The position numbers and the translations under genes were made by a program. Below the pieces are notes generated by a model. The model did not search any database. It was not told where the DNA came from and saw only the letters and a program-made list of their open reading frames with translations. Of a stretch of DNA of 64,000 bases, positions 17,225 through 26,038 are shown piece by piece (positions within the stretch are counted from its first letter, which is position 1; each line of letters begins with the position of its first letter). The stretch is from Clostridium sp. Marseille-P2415 (GTDB lineage: Bacteria > Bacillota > Clostridia > Lachnospirales > Lachnospiraceae). The stretch is taken from the NCBI RefSeq assembly GCF_900155545.1, contig NZ_LT732525.1, positions 867,989 through 931,988 on the forward strand, given 5' to 3'.

Positions 17225-19316
17225 CCTCTTCACCTTCTTTTTCCTTTTCTCCAATATAGGATAATATCATTTGTACTGCACCATCAACTCCGGTCTTGGA
17301 TACATTGATAACCAGATCATAGTTTTCCGGGTCATGCCGGTCCATTCCCGTGAACCTGTGGTAATACTCATTTCTCTGCTCATCTCTTTTTTTCAGCTCT
17401 TCCAGGCTCTGTCCCTGATAGTACTCTTTTCCTTCCTGCTTTCTGTATTCATCATCGGCATAAATAAAGAAGGAATACGTATGAGGCATATCAGATAACA
17501 CGAAATTAGCACATCTCCCAAGGAACACTCCCGGACATTTCTGCGCAATGCTTAATATCAGCTGACTTTGCTTTTCAAAAATTTCCAGATCGCTGTAATC
17601 CTTGGCTGCGCCCGAAACGGAATAAGAATATGGAGAAAATGTCACCTTCTCATTCATACCGTCATAGTTAAGATACTTTTCCACCTCTTCCAGATTGGCC
17701 GTTTCCATTCCTAGCTTTTCTGCCATCAGACAAATAATCTGACGGTCATATACCCGGCAGCCCAAAGCCTTGGCAGTTTCTTCCGCAACCCTTCTTCCGC
17801 TGCTTCCATAGAGCCGGCCTATGGCGACATTAACACGGTTACTGTTTCTTAAGAAAGCTTCCTTTTCCGGTCCATTCTCAGGAACCGTTTTTCCTTCTCT
17901 TGCCACCAGCTCCCGCATCATCCTGTCATATACCTTATCCAGCTTGTAGCAGGCTGCAATAAAAAACATGATGATCCAGATTGCGATCGGAACATATAAA
18001 TAAAATCCTTTAATCACAGAAACCGCTGCCACGGTTTGTTCGGCTGCAGTTGCTTTTATTCCATCAAAGGCAGCCATTGAGAGAACCGCTCCCATGATCG
18101 CTGAGGTAAGTCCGCTGCCTGCCTTCTGTCCCATGCTCATAGAAGAAAACATCAGGCCTTCTACCCGGATTCCTGTCTTCCAGTGGCCATACTCAATCGC
18201 ATCACTTGGCAAAGAATACTGCACACCGTAAAAAGGCGCGATTCCAAGTCCTCTCATGATACAGGTCACCACCCCCAGGGGAATGCTCGTAATATTAAAA
18301 AGAAACAGGAACTGACCGGCAATTCCAAGCAGACAGCCCGCACAGATTAAATTTCTTTTTCCAAACCTCGGCAATGCCTTAGGCAAAAGAGCGATTCCGA
18401 TAATCGTAGCTACCTTTTCAGATGCGGAAAGAGGCATCACCAGATCCACATCATTTAATACATATTGGCAGTAATAGGTCAAATCCGTACCGATAATAAT
18501 CTGATATGCCGTATAGAAAATCATTAATCCCAATGCAATTAAAAAATACCGGTTCGTTACCGTCGCCTTAAATGCGGTTAAAAACGGAATATCCGACTTT
18601 TCCTTTCTTTCCTTCTTATCCGCCTGAACCCGCTCCGTACAGGTAACATACGTATTAATCAGTACAAAAACAGAGATTACCGCGTACACTGCCGTTACAA
18701 GGATCCACGCCATCTGCTTGTTTCCCGTTTTCTCAGCCACCAGATTAATAAGCGGCAGGGTAAACGCCGTAATAATCATACTCGCCGTAATAGAAAGCAC
18801 CATTCTGATATTACAGATTATATCCCGCTCTCTTCTGTCCCGGCTCATCAGCGAACCCAGAGCATGAAACGGCTGACTGATCGCCGTATAGACCACTGTA
18901 TTCATAATGTTATATGTAACAAAAGCATAGACCGCCTTGCCCATATCCCCTATAGCCGGCATCGTAAACAAAAGGATCGCCGCCAGCGCATAGGGAATTG
19001 CCAGGCGCAGGATCCAGATTCTGGCTTTCCCGTATTTTGAATGAGTTCTGTCAATGACAGTCCCCATCAACACATCCGAGAACCCGTCAAACACACGGGA
19101 TACAAGCATGATCATTCCCACTGTGCCAACAGAAATACCGGCTACATTTGTGTAGAAATAAATCAGGAGTGTTGTTGTCATTGTATACATTAATGTCAGT
19201 GCCGGATCCCCGAAACAATACGCAAGCTTTTCCGGTACCGGAACCTGAATGAACTCATTCATATCTTTATTCTTCTGTTTGAAATTCAGAATCTCTGCTA
19301 TTGTGCCCCTTATCAA
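17214..19316 (-). CDS. GPH-family sugar/polyol transporter fused to a cytidylate-kinase-like domain
   Basis: A single 700-residue frame. Residues about 20-465 form a twelve-helix GPH (glycoside-pentoside-hexuronide) symporter, with [33 protein letters not shown] and [17 protein letters not shown]. Residues about 494-685 match the cytidylate-kinase-like family (Cytidylate_kin2): a P-loop region [29 protein letters not shown], then [30 protein letters not shown] and [19 protein letters not shown] linker of about 25 polar residues joins them. No frameshift is visible. The best start is TTG 19316 with AAGGAGG 6 nt before; ATG 19262 is an alternative with a weak site. It lies between iolI and iolE and is presumably the inositol importer; the role of the kinase part is unknown. 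Confidence 0.88.
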   Translation of the reverse strand: MIRGTIAEILNFKQKNKDMNEFIQVPVPEKLAYCFGDPALTLMYTMTTTLLIYFYTNVAGISVGTVGMIMLVSRVFDGFSDVLMGTVIDRTHSKYGKARIWILRLAIPYALAAILLFTMPAIGDMGKAVYAFVTYNIMNTVVYTAISQPFHALGSLMSRDRRERDIICNIRMVLSITASMIITAFTLPLINLVAEKTGNKQMAWILVTAVYAVISVFVLINTYVTCTERVQADKKERKEKSDIPFLTAFKATVTNRYFLIALGLMIFYTAYQIIIGTDLTYYCQYVLNDVDLVMPLSASEKVATIIGIALLPKALPRFGKRNLICAGCLLGIAGQFLFLFNITSIPLGVVTCIMRGLGIAPFYGVQYSLPSDAIEYGHWKTGIRVEGLMFSSMSMGQKAGSGLTSAIMGAVLSMAAFDGIKATAAEQTVAAVSVIKGFYLYVPIAIWIIMFFIAACYKLDKVYDRMMRELVAREGKTVPENGPEKEAFLRNSNRVNVAIGRLYGSSGRRVAEETAKALGCRVYDRQIICLMAEKLGMETANLEEVEKYLNYDGMNEKVTFSPYSYSVSGAAKDYSDLEIFEKQSQLILSIAQKCPGVFLGRCANFVLSDMPHTYSFFIYADDEYRKQEGKEYYQGQSLEELKKRDEQRNEYYHRFTGMDRHDPENYDLVINVSKTGVDGAVQMILSYIGEKEKEGEEDVK

Positions 19317-19381
19317 AAAAAGCCTCCTTCCACCGCTCATAAAGAACGTTATACCTTCTGTTTAAAATATTCCTTCTTCTG

Positions 19382-20215
19382 TCACCCGAAATATTTTTTA
19401 ACAAATTCCCTGGTCACCTGAGCTGCTTTTTTCACATTTTCTTCATGAGAAAGCTTATAGTACTCAGGACGGAATTCTTCAATCGTACATACGCCGTCAA
19501 AACCGATCTTCCTTAGTGCTGCTGCGATCCCCCCATGATCAACAACGCCCTCTCCCGGCCATAATCTCTTATCATCCCCGCAGGAACCTAACGGAAGGTC
19601 TTCACAGTCATTCAAGTGATATGCAAAAATTTTCTTTCCGTCAGCTTTTTCCAAATCTTCTAATCTGGAACACATTTCATGGAAATGGAATGTATCCACC
19701 GTTACTCCTACATTGTCACGGTTAACCGCTTTTACAACATCATAGGCCGTTCCGAACTGGTTGATCGAGCAATTAGGCGCACCGCAGAATTCAAGGGATA
19801 TCTTCATATCCGATCCCACTTTATCTGCCAGATACTGCAGCCTGGCCACTGCCTCAGCCTTGATCTCCGGCACTGTTTTGTTTTTGACATCAAAAGACGG
19901 GACCGTGATAAGCATTTTCATTCCGATCGCCTTAGATACTTCCATGATAAAATCCACTTCATCATCGATTTCCTTTTCCCCTGCCTTATCCCTTTGATTA
20001 AAAAAGATAAGGGTGTTGTATGCCCAGGGTTTTAAGTGATGATTTTTAAACCAGCCGGAAAGCTCTTCCAGGGAATGTTCCTTTAAGTAATCCCTGATGC
20101 AGTCAAAACGGATTTCTATGTAATCAAACCCATACTTCTCACACATTTCAAGATCTGCAATGAGAGACTGACCTTTACATTCCAATGCTGTCGCTTCGTT
20201 AAATCCAATTTTCAT
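19382..20215 (-). CDS. iolI: 2-Keto-myo-inositol isomerase
   Basis: TIM-barrel isomerase of 277 residues that interconverts 2-keto-myo-inositol and 1-keto-D-chiro-inositol. It tracks the Bacillus subtilis IolI sequence along its length: KIGFNEATALE, CEKYGFDYIEIR, LEFCGAPNCSINQFGTAYD, VDTFHFHEMCSRLEDLEKAD, then LWPGEGVVDHG and FRPEYYKLS. ATG 20215 follows GGAGG; a codon-5 upstream ATG lies before the site. The metal ligands Glu, Asp, His and Glu are in place. Second gene of the operon. Confidence 0.92.
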   Translation of the reverse strand: MKIGFNEATALECKGQSLIADLEMCEKYGFDYIEIRFDCIRDYLKEHSLEELSGWFKNHHLKPWAYNTLIFFNQRDKAGEKEIDDEVDFIMEVSKAIGMKMLITVPSFDVKNKTVPEIKAEAVARLQYLADKVGSDMKISLEFCGAPNCSINQFGTAYDVVKAVNRDNVGVTVDTFHFHEMCSRLEDLEKADGKKIFAYHLNDCEDLPLGSCGDDKRLWPGEGVVDHGGIAAALRKIGFDGVCTIEEFRPEYYKLSHEENVKKAAQVTREFVKKYFG

Positions 20216-20247
20216 ATTTTTTTCCTCCATTTTAACATCATTGTTTT

Positions 20248-21252
20248 TTATTTATAAAAATCCGGTTTTTCTACTTCTGTCACAACAGGTTCTATTCCGC
20301 CTGTCTCCTGTGCCTTTACCAGCGCATCCGCTGTTACGGCTGCAAGATAACCATCCCATGCGGTAGGACCTGTAATAATCCCCTTAGAAGCGCTGTCAAC
20401 CCAGTCCTGCACTTCCTCGTCGTAGGCATCTTCAAATCTTACAAAGCAATCGGTATCAATGGTGGTGGACAGCTTTGCATCCTTACGGATAACCGGATAA
20501 TTCGGAACTGCCATTTGAATCGCTCCGTCTTCACACACCGCTTCACAGTTAATGTCATACCCGAACTTGCAGTTCACAAACACCTCAACATCAATGCAAA
20601 CTCCTTTTTTGGTGCGCATCAGCATAATCTGCGGATCATTCAATTTGCTGTGGGAATATTTCGTCACTCTCGGCATGATAACCTGAACGGATTCATATTC
20701 ATCATCTACCAGCCAGTGAAGCACATCAATTTCATGAATGGCGGTATCATGAACTGCCATGGGAGTGGTATAACCGGTTCCCACTTCCGGATTCCGGTGT
20801 GTGCAGTGCAGCATCAGCGGCTCCCCGTACTCCCCCGACTGAAGCGCTGCCTTTACCTGACGGTAACCTCTGTCATAACGTCTCATGAATCCAAGCTGGA
20901 TCAGATGCTTTCCGGAAGCCTCCTCTGCCTTTACTACCTTTAAACAGTCCTCCGCCGTTGTACATAACGGCTTCTCACAAAATACTCTTTTCCCTGCCTC
21001 AATCGCCATAAGAAGGTGCTCTATATGAGCAAACCCCGGAGATACGATAAATACTGCGTCTACTTCCGGAGCGTTGATCAAATCTTTCCCCTCCTTATAA
21101 ATTTTAGCTCCGCATAAAGCTGCCGCAGCTTTTGCATTTTCCCCGGATACGTCCGTAACTGCCACAACTTCCGCTCCCTGGATTTTGTTTGTTAACCTCT
21201 TAATGTGGTCGCGCCCCATTCCGCCGCATCCGATCATACCTACTCTTAACAT
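20248..21252 (-). CDS. iolG: Inositol 2-dehydrogenase (Gfo/Idh/MocA family)
   Basis: NAD-dependent dehydrogenase of 334 residues that oxidises myo-inositol to 2-keto-myo-inositol. A Rossmann motif GMIGCGGMGRDH is at the N-terminus. VFCEKPL gives the catalytic Lys94, and D169-TAI-H173 matches the Asp/His pair of IolG, followed by EIDVLHWLV. ATG 21252 follows GGAGG. It is the first gene of the operon, downstream of a promoter whose -35 region is covered by an operator. Activity on scyllo- or chiro-inositol cannot be excluded. Confidence 0.88.
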   Translation of the reverse strand: MLRVGMIGCGGMGRDHIKRLTNKIQGAEVVAVTDVSGENAKAAAALCGAKIYKEGKDLINAPEVDAVFIVSPGFAHIEHLLMAIEAGKRVFCEKPLCTTAEDCLKVVKAEEASGKHLIQLGFMRRYDRGYRQVKAALQSGEYGEPLMLHCTHRNPEVGTGYTTPMAVHDTAIHEIDVLHWLVDDEYESVQVIMPRVTKYSHSKLNDPQIMLMRTKKGVCIDVEVFVNCKFGYDINCEAVCEDGAIQMAVPNYPVIRKDAKLSTTIDTDCFVRFEDAYDEEVQDWVDSASKGIITGPTAWDGYLAAVTADALVKAQETGGIEPVVTEVEKPDFYK

Positions 21253-21301
21253 CTGTTTTCCTCCATTTTCCTAGTTTTTGGTACTGCATTTTAGTATACG
21301 T

Positions 21302-21331
21302 ATTATATCATTCGCGTGCACGTGAACGCAA
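21302..21331 (-). promoter_or_regulatory. iol operon promoter with proximal LacI operator (O1)
   Basis: On the minus strand TATAAT (21307-21302) and TTGCGT (21331-21326) are 18 bp apart. The near-palindrome GCGTGCACGTGAACGC (21314-21329) overlaps the -35 box and spacer, so a bound LacI-type protein would block the promoter. The iolG start is about 50 bp downstream. Confidence 0.8.
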
Positions 21332-21502
21332 TTCGCAAAATCTCCAATTTTACTGCAATATTTTTGGTAATTATTGCCATATTTCATTTGTCATATTATG
21401 TTTTTTATTTCCATTTGCCAACTTTTCTTTGTTGTTTTAATTATTTCCATAGATTTGGATCCGGAATTCCATGCTTCCTTAACGCATTTTTTCCTGTCGC
21501 GC

Positions 21503-21522
21503 TTGCGTGCACTTGAACGCAA
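21503..21522. promoter_or_regulatory. Distal LacI operator (O2)
   Basis: TTGCGTGCACTTGAACGCAA is palindromic except near its centre and shares 15 of 16 core bases with O1. It lies 40 bp after the lacI-type gene's stop codon, centred 191 bp from O1 (about 18 helical turns). The pair suggests repression by looping. Confidence 0.8.
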
Positions 21523-21562
21523 AAAAACTCTTTAAATGCAAATTCAAAGAGTTTCCGGGATC

Positions 21563-22591
21563 CTATATATTATATTTTGTTTTTATGACAATGTCCGTAT
21601 ACTGCAGTTCCTTTTCGGGCTTAATGCCTTCAAATAACAGCCTGTATAAGATCATTGTCGGTTCAAACCCCTGCGCAAAGGGATCCTGTCCTATGAGAAA
21701 GTTAATGCTCCCATTTTCAAGATAAGGAAGATTCTCCTTTACCAGGTCATTTGCCACCACTTTTATTTTCAGATTTAACTTCTTCTTCCGGAGACACTCA
21801 CAAACGCCCTTCTCTCCATGCCCGGTAATATATACTCCTTTCAAATCACAATGATTCTCCAGAATTTCTTCCATGATTTTTTCTGCGACCCAGTCATCAT
21901 CATAAGTATACCTTGGCTCCAGTACTTCTATTTCAGGAAATTTATCTTTCATTTCCCCTGCAAATCCCGCCAAACGGTTATTTAAAGCTTTATTGTTCTC
22001 ATTCCCCGAAAGAATGCACACTTTCCCCGATTCCCCGACAATCTCCCCCAGAAGGCCGGCTGCCGCCCGTCCGCTTTGTATCGCATCCTGCCCCACAAAA
22101 CAGATTCTTTTTGTATCTTCCAGATCTGCGTTAAAGGTTACAATAGGGATTCCATATTCCTGGACAAACTTGTCAATGGTCCTTCTAAGCAACTGGTCAT
22201 CCGAAGGCATCAGAGCAATTGCATGAAACTCCTTTTTTCGGAGCTTCTCCATAATGTTTATCACCCTGCCCGCATCAATTCCTTTTATTTTATGGATTTC
22301 CAACGTTCCCCCAAGGCCCTCCACCTCGGTTTTGGCCACCTCAATCCCCTTTATTACCCCTTTCATAAAAGGAGTTTCAGCCGATTGCGCAATGACAGCG
22401 ATCTTCAGTCCCTTTTTTGCCATAGCCATAGCTCTTCCTGCTTTGTTCGGCTGGTACCCCATCTGTCTTGCGATCTCCCGGATATTCTCCGCCACTTCCG
22501 GACGGATCCTGCCTCTGTTATTTAAAGCTCTGTCTACGGTTCCTCTCGAAACCCCTGCTTTTTCTGCAATCTGCTGTAACGTTACGGCCAT
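21563..22591 (-). CDS. LacI-family transcriptional regulator of the iol operon
   Basis: A 342-residue repressor. The start 22591 (MAVTLQQIAEKAG) follows AAGGAG by 9 nt; the longer frame reads through the upstream gene's tail. Residues 3-50 are the LacI helix-turn-helix and hinge (VTLQQIAEKAGVSRGTVDRA, QMGYQPNKAGRAMA). The rest is a periplasmic-binding-protein-like sugar domain of the RbsB type. It is upstream of iolG on the same strand, with two operators in between, so inositol-responsive control of the operon is the natural inference. Confidence 0.9.
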   Translation of the reverse strand: MAVTLQQIAEKAGVSRGTVDRALNNRGRIRPEVAENIREIARQMGYQPNKAGRAMAMAKKGLKIAVIAQSAETPFMKGVIKGIEVAKTEVEGLGGTLEIHKIKGIDAGRVINIMEKLRKKEFHAIALMPSDDQLLRRTIDKFVQEYGIPIVTFNADLEDTKRICFVGQDAIQSGRAAAGLLGEIVGESGKVCILSGNENNKALNNRLAGFAGEMKDKFPEIEVLEPRYTYDDDWVAEKIMEEILENHCDLKGVYITGHGEKGVCECLRKKKLNLKIKVVANDLVKENLPYLENGSINFLIGQDPFAQGFEPTMILYRLLFEGIKPEKELQYTDIVIKTKYNI

Positions 22592-22662
22592 TTTCACTTT
22601 CTCCTTTTCATTCCCATGTAATTCATTATACATGAAAATTTTATCCCGTGCAACGCTTCCGG

Positions 22663-24012
22663 TTATTCCGGAAAGGTCACCTCTTTCATTAAAAATATCA
22701 GAGCTGTAATATTGGGAATTGCCATCAGCCCATTCCAGATATCGGAAAGCTCCCATACAGTCTCCAGCTTTGCAAGACAGCCAAGGAACACGGCTCCCAG
22801 GTAAAGGAAGGTATACACCTTTCCTCTCAGAATCCGCTGCAAGAGGGAAAGGGCGTTCCGCTTCTTTAAACTCTCCGCCAGGTACACGGCCGCCTGACGA
22901 CCCAGATAGTACCAGGCAATGATGGTTGCAAAGGCAAAAACCAGCATGGCGCCCGATACCACAAACTGTCCAAGAGCGCCTAAGCGCCTGGAAAAGCAGT
23001 AGGCAGTCAGAGCTGCCCCATCATAGCCGGAACCGGCCGCATCCCCTTCCGTCATGCACAGGATCACAAACGCAGTCATGGTACAGATTAAAATGGTATC
23101 GAAAAACACCTCAAACATGGCCCACATTCCCTGCTTTTCCGGTGTGGTATCCTCTGCGGCACCATGCAGAACTGCCATGCTCCCAAGTCCTGCTTCATGG
23201 GAAAACACGCCCCGGGACACGCCATATTGCAGGCTTCTGCTGATTCCGTACCCGGCTGCTCCGGAAAAGACGGATACCGGCCGGAAGGCATCCTGAAAAA
23301 TGCATTGAAAAATATACGGGATCCTATCATAACAGGACATAATGACAACCATGGAGAACAGCATATAAATGCCTGCCGACAGAGGAATCAGCCGTTCGGA
23401 AACAAACGCGATCCTTCCGATTCCTCCCAGTACAACCAGAAATACGATTCCCGTTAACAGGACACCGATGGGAACAGACGGGAGGCCAAAGGTATATTCC
23501 AAAGTTTCTGCAATAGAATTGGACTGGACCATGCTCCCCATTCCAAGAGAAACCATAATACAAAAAAAGCTGTACAACATGCCAAGTCCGGGCAGCTTAA
23601 GCCCATGCTCCAAATATACCATGGGACCGCAGATCCAGGCTCCGTTTTTATCCCGGTAACGGTAGCGGATCCCGAGCATGGTCTCCGCATAGCCTGTCAT
23701 CATACCGATCACGGCGGATACCCACATCCAGAATATGGCTCCCGGCCCGCCGGCTGTCAGCGCCGTGGCAACTCCGACGATATTTCCGGTCCCAATGGTG
23801 GCTGCCAGAGCCGTGCATGCGGTTTGGAATTTCGTTACTTCCCCTTTGTCTTCTTCCGCATCCTCGTGTATGCTTCCAATGGTCTGCTTCCACCAGTAAG
23901 GCAGCTTCCTGACCTGAAAAAATCCTGATTTTACCGTATAAATGATCCCGATTCCAAGAAACAGAACCAAAAGCCACGGTCCCCAAACCAATTCATGTAT
24001 GCTATGTATCAT
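22663..24012 (-). CDS. Sodium:alanine/glycine symporter (AGCS family)
   Basis: A 449-residue transporter with about eleven helices. AGCS signatures are visible: GPWLLVLFLGIGIIYTVKSGF at the N-terminus (split motif), TACTALAATIGTGNIVGVATA (binding-site loop) and GVSRGVFSHEAGLGSMAVLH. AGGAG lies 8 nt before ATG 24012. It imports alanine or glycine with sodium. Divergent from the 24161 gene; not obviously part of the inositol operon though the LacI gene starts 72 bp after it. Confidence 0.92.
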   Translation of the reverse strand: MIHSIHELVWGPWLLVLFLGIGIIYTVKSGFFQVRKLPYWWKQTIGSIHEDAEEDKGEVTKFQTACTALAATIGTGNIVGVATALTAGGPGAIFWMWVSAVIGMMTGYAETMLGIRYRYRDKNGAWICGPMVYLEHGLKLPGLGMLYSFFCIMVSLGMGSMVQSNSIAETLEYTFGLPSVPIGVLLTGIVFLVVLGGIGRIAFVSERLIPLSAGIYMLFSMVVIMSCYDRIPYIFQCIFQDAFRPVSVFSGAAGYGISRSLQYGVSRGVFSHEAGLGSMAVLHGAAEDTTPEKQGMWAMFEVFFDTILICTMTAFVILCMTEGDAAGSGYDGAALTAYCFSRRLGALGQFVVSGAMLVFAFATIIAWYYLGRQAAVYLAESLKKRNALSLLQRILRGKVYTFLYLGAVFLGCLAKLETVWELSDIWNGLMAIPNITALIFLMKEVTFPE

Positions 24013-24160
24013 AGGATCAGCTCCTGTACGCTCTCCTTAACACTTATTCGTACTGGCCGGATAGTATGAAAATTTCCAATGATTTTTATACAAAATAAAA
24101 TATCCTATGGTATAATCAAATTACATGAAACTGTATCAAAAAAAATGAGAGGTGAACAAT

Positions 24161-25144
24161 ATGCCCGGTTTTACCACCCACTATCTGTTAGGAGTCAGGG
24201 TTTTTAACGATATGCCAAACAATCCTCTAAAACGTATCATCTCCAAATACCGCTGGCTTTATCAGCTCGGTCTTCAGGGCCCGGATATATTTTTTTACAA
24301 CATACCCATTCTCCGCCACCGGGACTACCGGAATGTGGGGTCCTATATGCACGAAAACCACGTACATGATTTTTTTGTCTCCTGCTTAAATCACTTATCC
24401 CAGATAGAATCCAAGCAGCAGCGCGAGCAGGCCATTTCCTATATGAGCGGCTATTTCTGCCACTATATGGGAGATTCCATCTGCCATCCATATGTATACG
24501 GCAGGATTGATTACGATGTTAAAAATTCCGGAAACTATCATCACGGACTTCATGCCATGCTGGAAAACGATATTGATGCATTGCTTCTGATGAAATATAA
24601 GAAGAAAAAGCCATCCCAGTTCAATCAGGCTGCCACCATCTGTTTAAACGGTCAGGAGATGCAGTTTATCTCCGGCTTTTTGTCTGTATGCATCAATGAA
24701 GCTTATTACCCCTTAAATTACCGGAACAATTTCCGCGTAAACTCCAAGATGGTATCCCGCTCCATTCTGGCAATGCGTTTAGGCTGCCGGACCCTTGCCG
24801 ATCCCTCCAGCCGCAAGAAAAACAGCATAGAATTTGTGGAATCCCTTTTTCTGCGGACGCCCTTCGCCTCGCGGAAGCTGATAACCGACATCCCCCCTGA
24901 CCCGGTTTCTACCATGAACTTAAATCATGAAACCTGGTGCAATCCCTGGAACCGCCGCCTTGCATCCCAGGCCTCATTCCCGGAGCTTTTTCACCTTACC
25001 ATGGGGAAATGCAGCGATGTGTTCTTCCTTCTGAACGAAGAACTCACCTCGCCGGTTCCCTTAAAAAGCCTGGATCATAACAAGCTTTTAAAAGAACTCG
25101 GCAATTATTCTTTCCACAGCGGGCTGGCGGTTGATACGGATTAG
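24161..25144 (+). CDS. Zinc-dependent phospholipase C-like protein
   Basis: A 327-residue protein with the zinc-dependent phospholipase C fold. His/Asp ligands appear in PGFTTHYLLG, LGLQGPDIFFY, GSYMHENHVHDFF, FCHYMGDSICHPYVYG and NYHHGLHAMLE, all in the expected order. There is no signal peptide, unlike clostridial alpha-toxins, so it is a cytoplasmic family member of unknown substrate. The start ATG 24161 is preceded by GAGAGG; an upstream GTG (24152) overlaps that site. A strong hairpin follows the gene. Confidence 0.85.
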   Translation: MPGFTTHYLLGVRVFNDMPNNPLKRIISKYRWLYQLGLQGPDIFFYNIPILRHRDYRNVGSYMHENHVHDFFVSCLNHLSQIESKQQREQAISYMSGYFCHYMGDSICHPYVYGRIDYDVKNSGNYHHGLHAMLENDIDALLLMKYKKKKPSQFNQAATICLNGQEMQFISGFLSVCINEAYYPLNYRNNFRVNSKMVSRSILAMRLGCRTLADPSSRKKNSIEFVESLFLRTPFASRKLITDIPPDPVSTMNLNHETWCNPWNRRLASQASFPELFHLTMGKCSDVFFLLNEELTSPVPLKSLDHNKLLKELGNYSFHSGLAVDTD

Positions 25145-25167
25145 GACAGGTGGCTCTCAGGATAAAA

Positions 25168-25222
25168 AAGAAACATGAACGGGGATTGACTTCGCGTCAA
25201 TTCCCCGGTCATGTTTCTTTTT
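25168..25222. terminator. Bidirectional terminator
   Basis: GAAACATGA-CGGGGA-TGAC (from 25170) pairs with GTCAA-TCCCCG-TCATGTTTC (to 25217), with A-tracts before and TTTTTC after. It serves the convergent 24161 and 25244 genes. Confidence 0.9.
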
Positions 25223-25243
25223 CTCTGCACTTATGTAAAAGCC

Positions 25244-25858
25244 TTAGCTGGCTGATTTCACCTCTTCTGTCTGTTCCGCTTCTTCGGTTCCCTCCTCCGG
25301 CTGTGACCCATCATCTCCCTGATCCTCTGCCGTACTCTCCTTCACGACGGCTCCTTCCTTTGGAACGATCTTTTCATCGGAACCCTTGGGAATATCCATA
25401 TCCACAAGCCAGTACTTTTCTTCTTTCATCGTATAGTCCGGCATTACGATCAGATGCAAATCATAATCCTTAAAAAATCCGCCATAAGAGGTATCGCTTG
25501 ATTTCTCAAAGGAAAAATCCTGCATAGCAGCCTCATCATTTAAATACCGTACCGCAGCATTGGCAAATTCTACTGCTTCCTCCGGTGAGGTTCCATCTTT
25601 TACCATCAACGTCAAATCTATGGCTTTCTTCTCCGGATCCAGGCTGTAATTGACGCTTAACGCCATAGGATATTCCTCGTTGTCAACAAATTCCTCGTCC
25701 ATATCATTTCCAATCTGAGTCCAGTCCAGAACAATTCCCTGCTGCGTTTCAAAAACCGGCTCTGCAGGGCCTCCTGAACTAAGGATGTGGCTTTCTGTGC
25801 AGCCAGTTAACAGCAATGCTGACATTGCACATATCACGAACACTTTGTTCTTCATCAT
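25244..25858 (-). CDS. Lipoprotein of unknown function
   Basis: A 204-residue exported protein. ATG 25858 follows AAGGAGG by 6 nt. The signal peptide ends in the lipobox LLTG-C at about residue 20. The mature part has no family I recognise; it contains SVNYSLDPEKKAIDLTLMVKDG and ends in a 35-residue Glu/Thr/Ser tail of low complexity. Monocistronic, ending at a bidirectional terminator. Confidence 0.85.
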   Translation of the reverse strand: MMKNKVFVICAMSALLLTGCTESHILSSGGPAEPVFETQQGIVLDWTQIGNDMDEEFVDNEEYPMALSVNYSLDPEKKAIDLTLMVKDGTSPEEAVEFANAAVRYLNDEAAMQDFSFEKSSDTSYGGFFKDYDLHLIVMPDYTMKEEKYWLVDMDIPKGSDEKIVPKEGAVVKESTAEDQGDDGSQPEEGTEEAEQTEEVKSAS

Positions 25859-25954
25859 AATTTCCTCCTTATTGAACATCTAACATTATATCGGATGGAA
25901 AGACTTTTTTGTAGTGGTTTCAGCAAAATGTCAGAAAATCTTCACATTTATTTC

Positions 25955-25983
25955 TTGCATTTTCTGGATATCCGTGGTATTAT
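25955..25983 (+). promoter_or_regulatory. Promoter of the BCCT transporter gene
   Basis: TTGCAT (25955-25960) and TATTAT (25978-25983) with a 17-bp spacer, about 55 bp before the start codon. Confidence 0.6.
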
Positions 25984-26038
25984 GTTCAATATTAATATTA
26001 TACAAACATTTTTGAACACCATTAGGAGGTAACATTAC

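Noticed and set aside
24161-25144. Secreted phospholipase C toxin
   Set aside because: The zinc-binding fold is there but no signal peptide or C-terminal membrane-binding domain is present.
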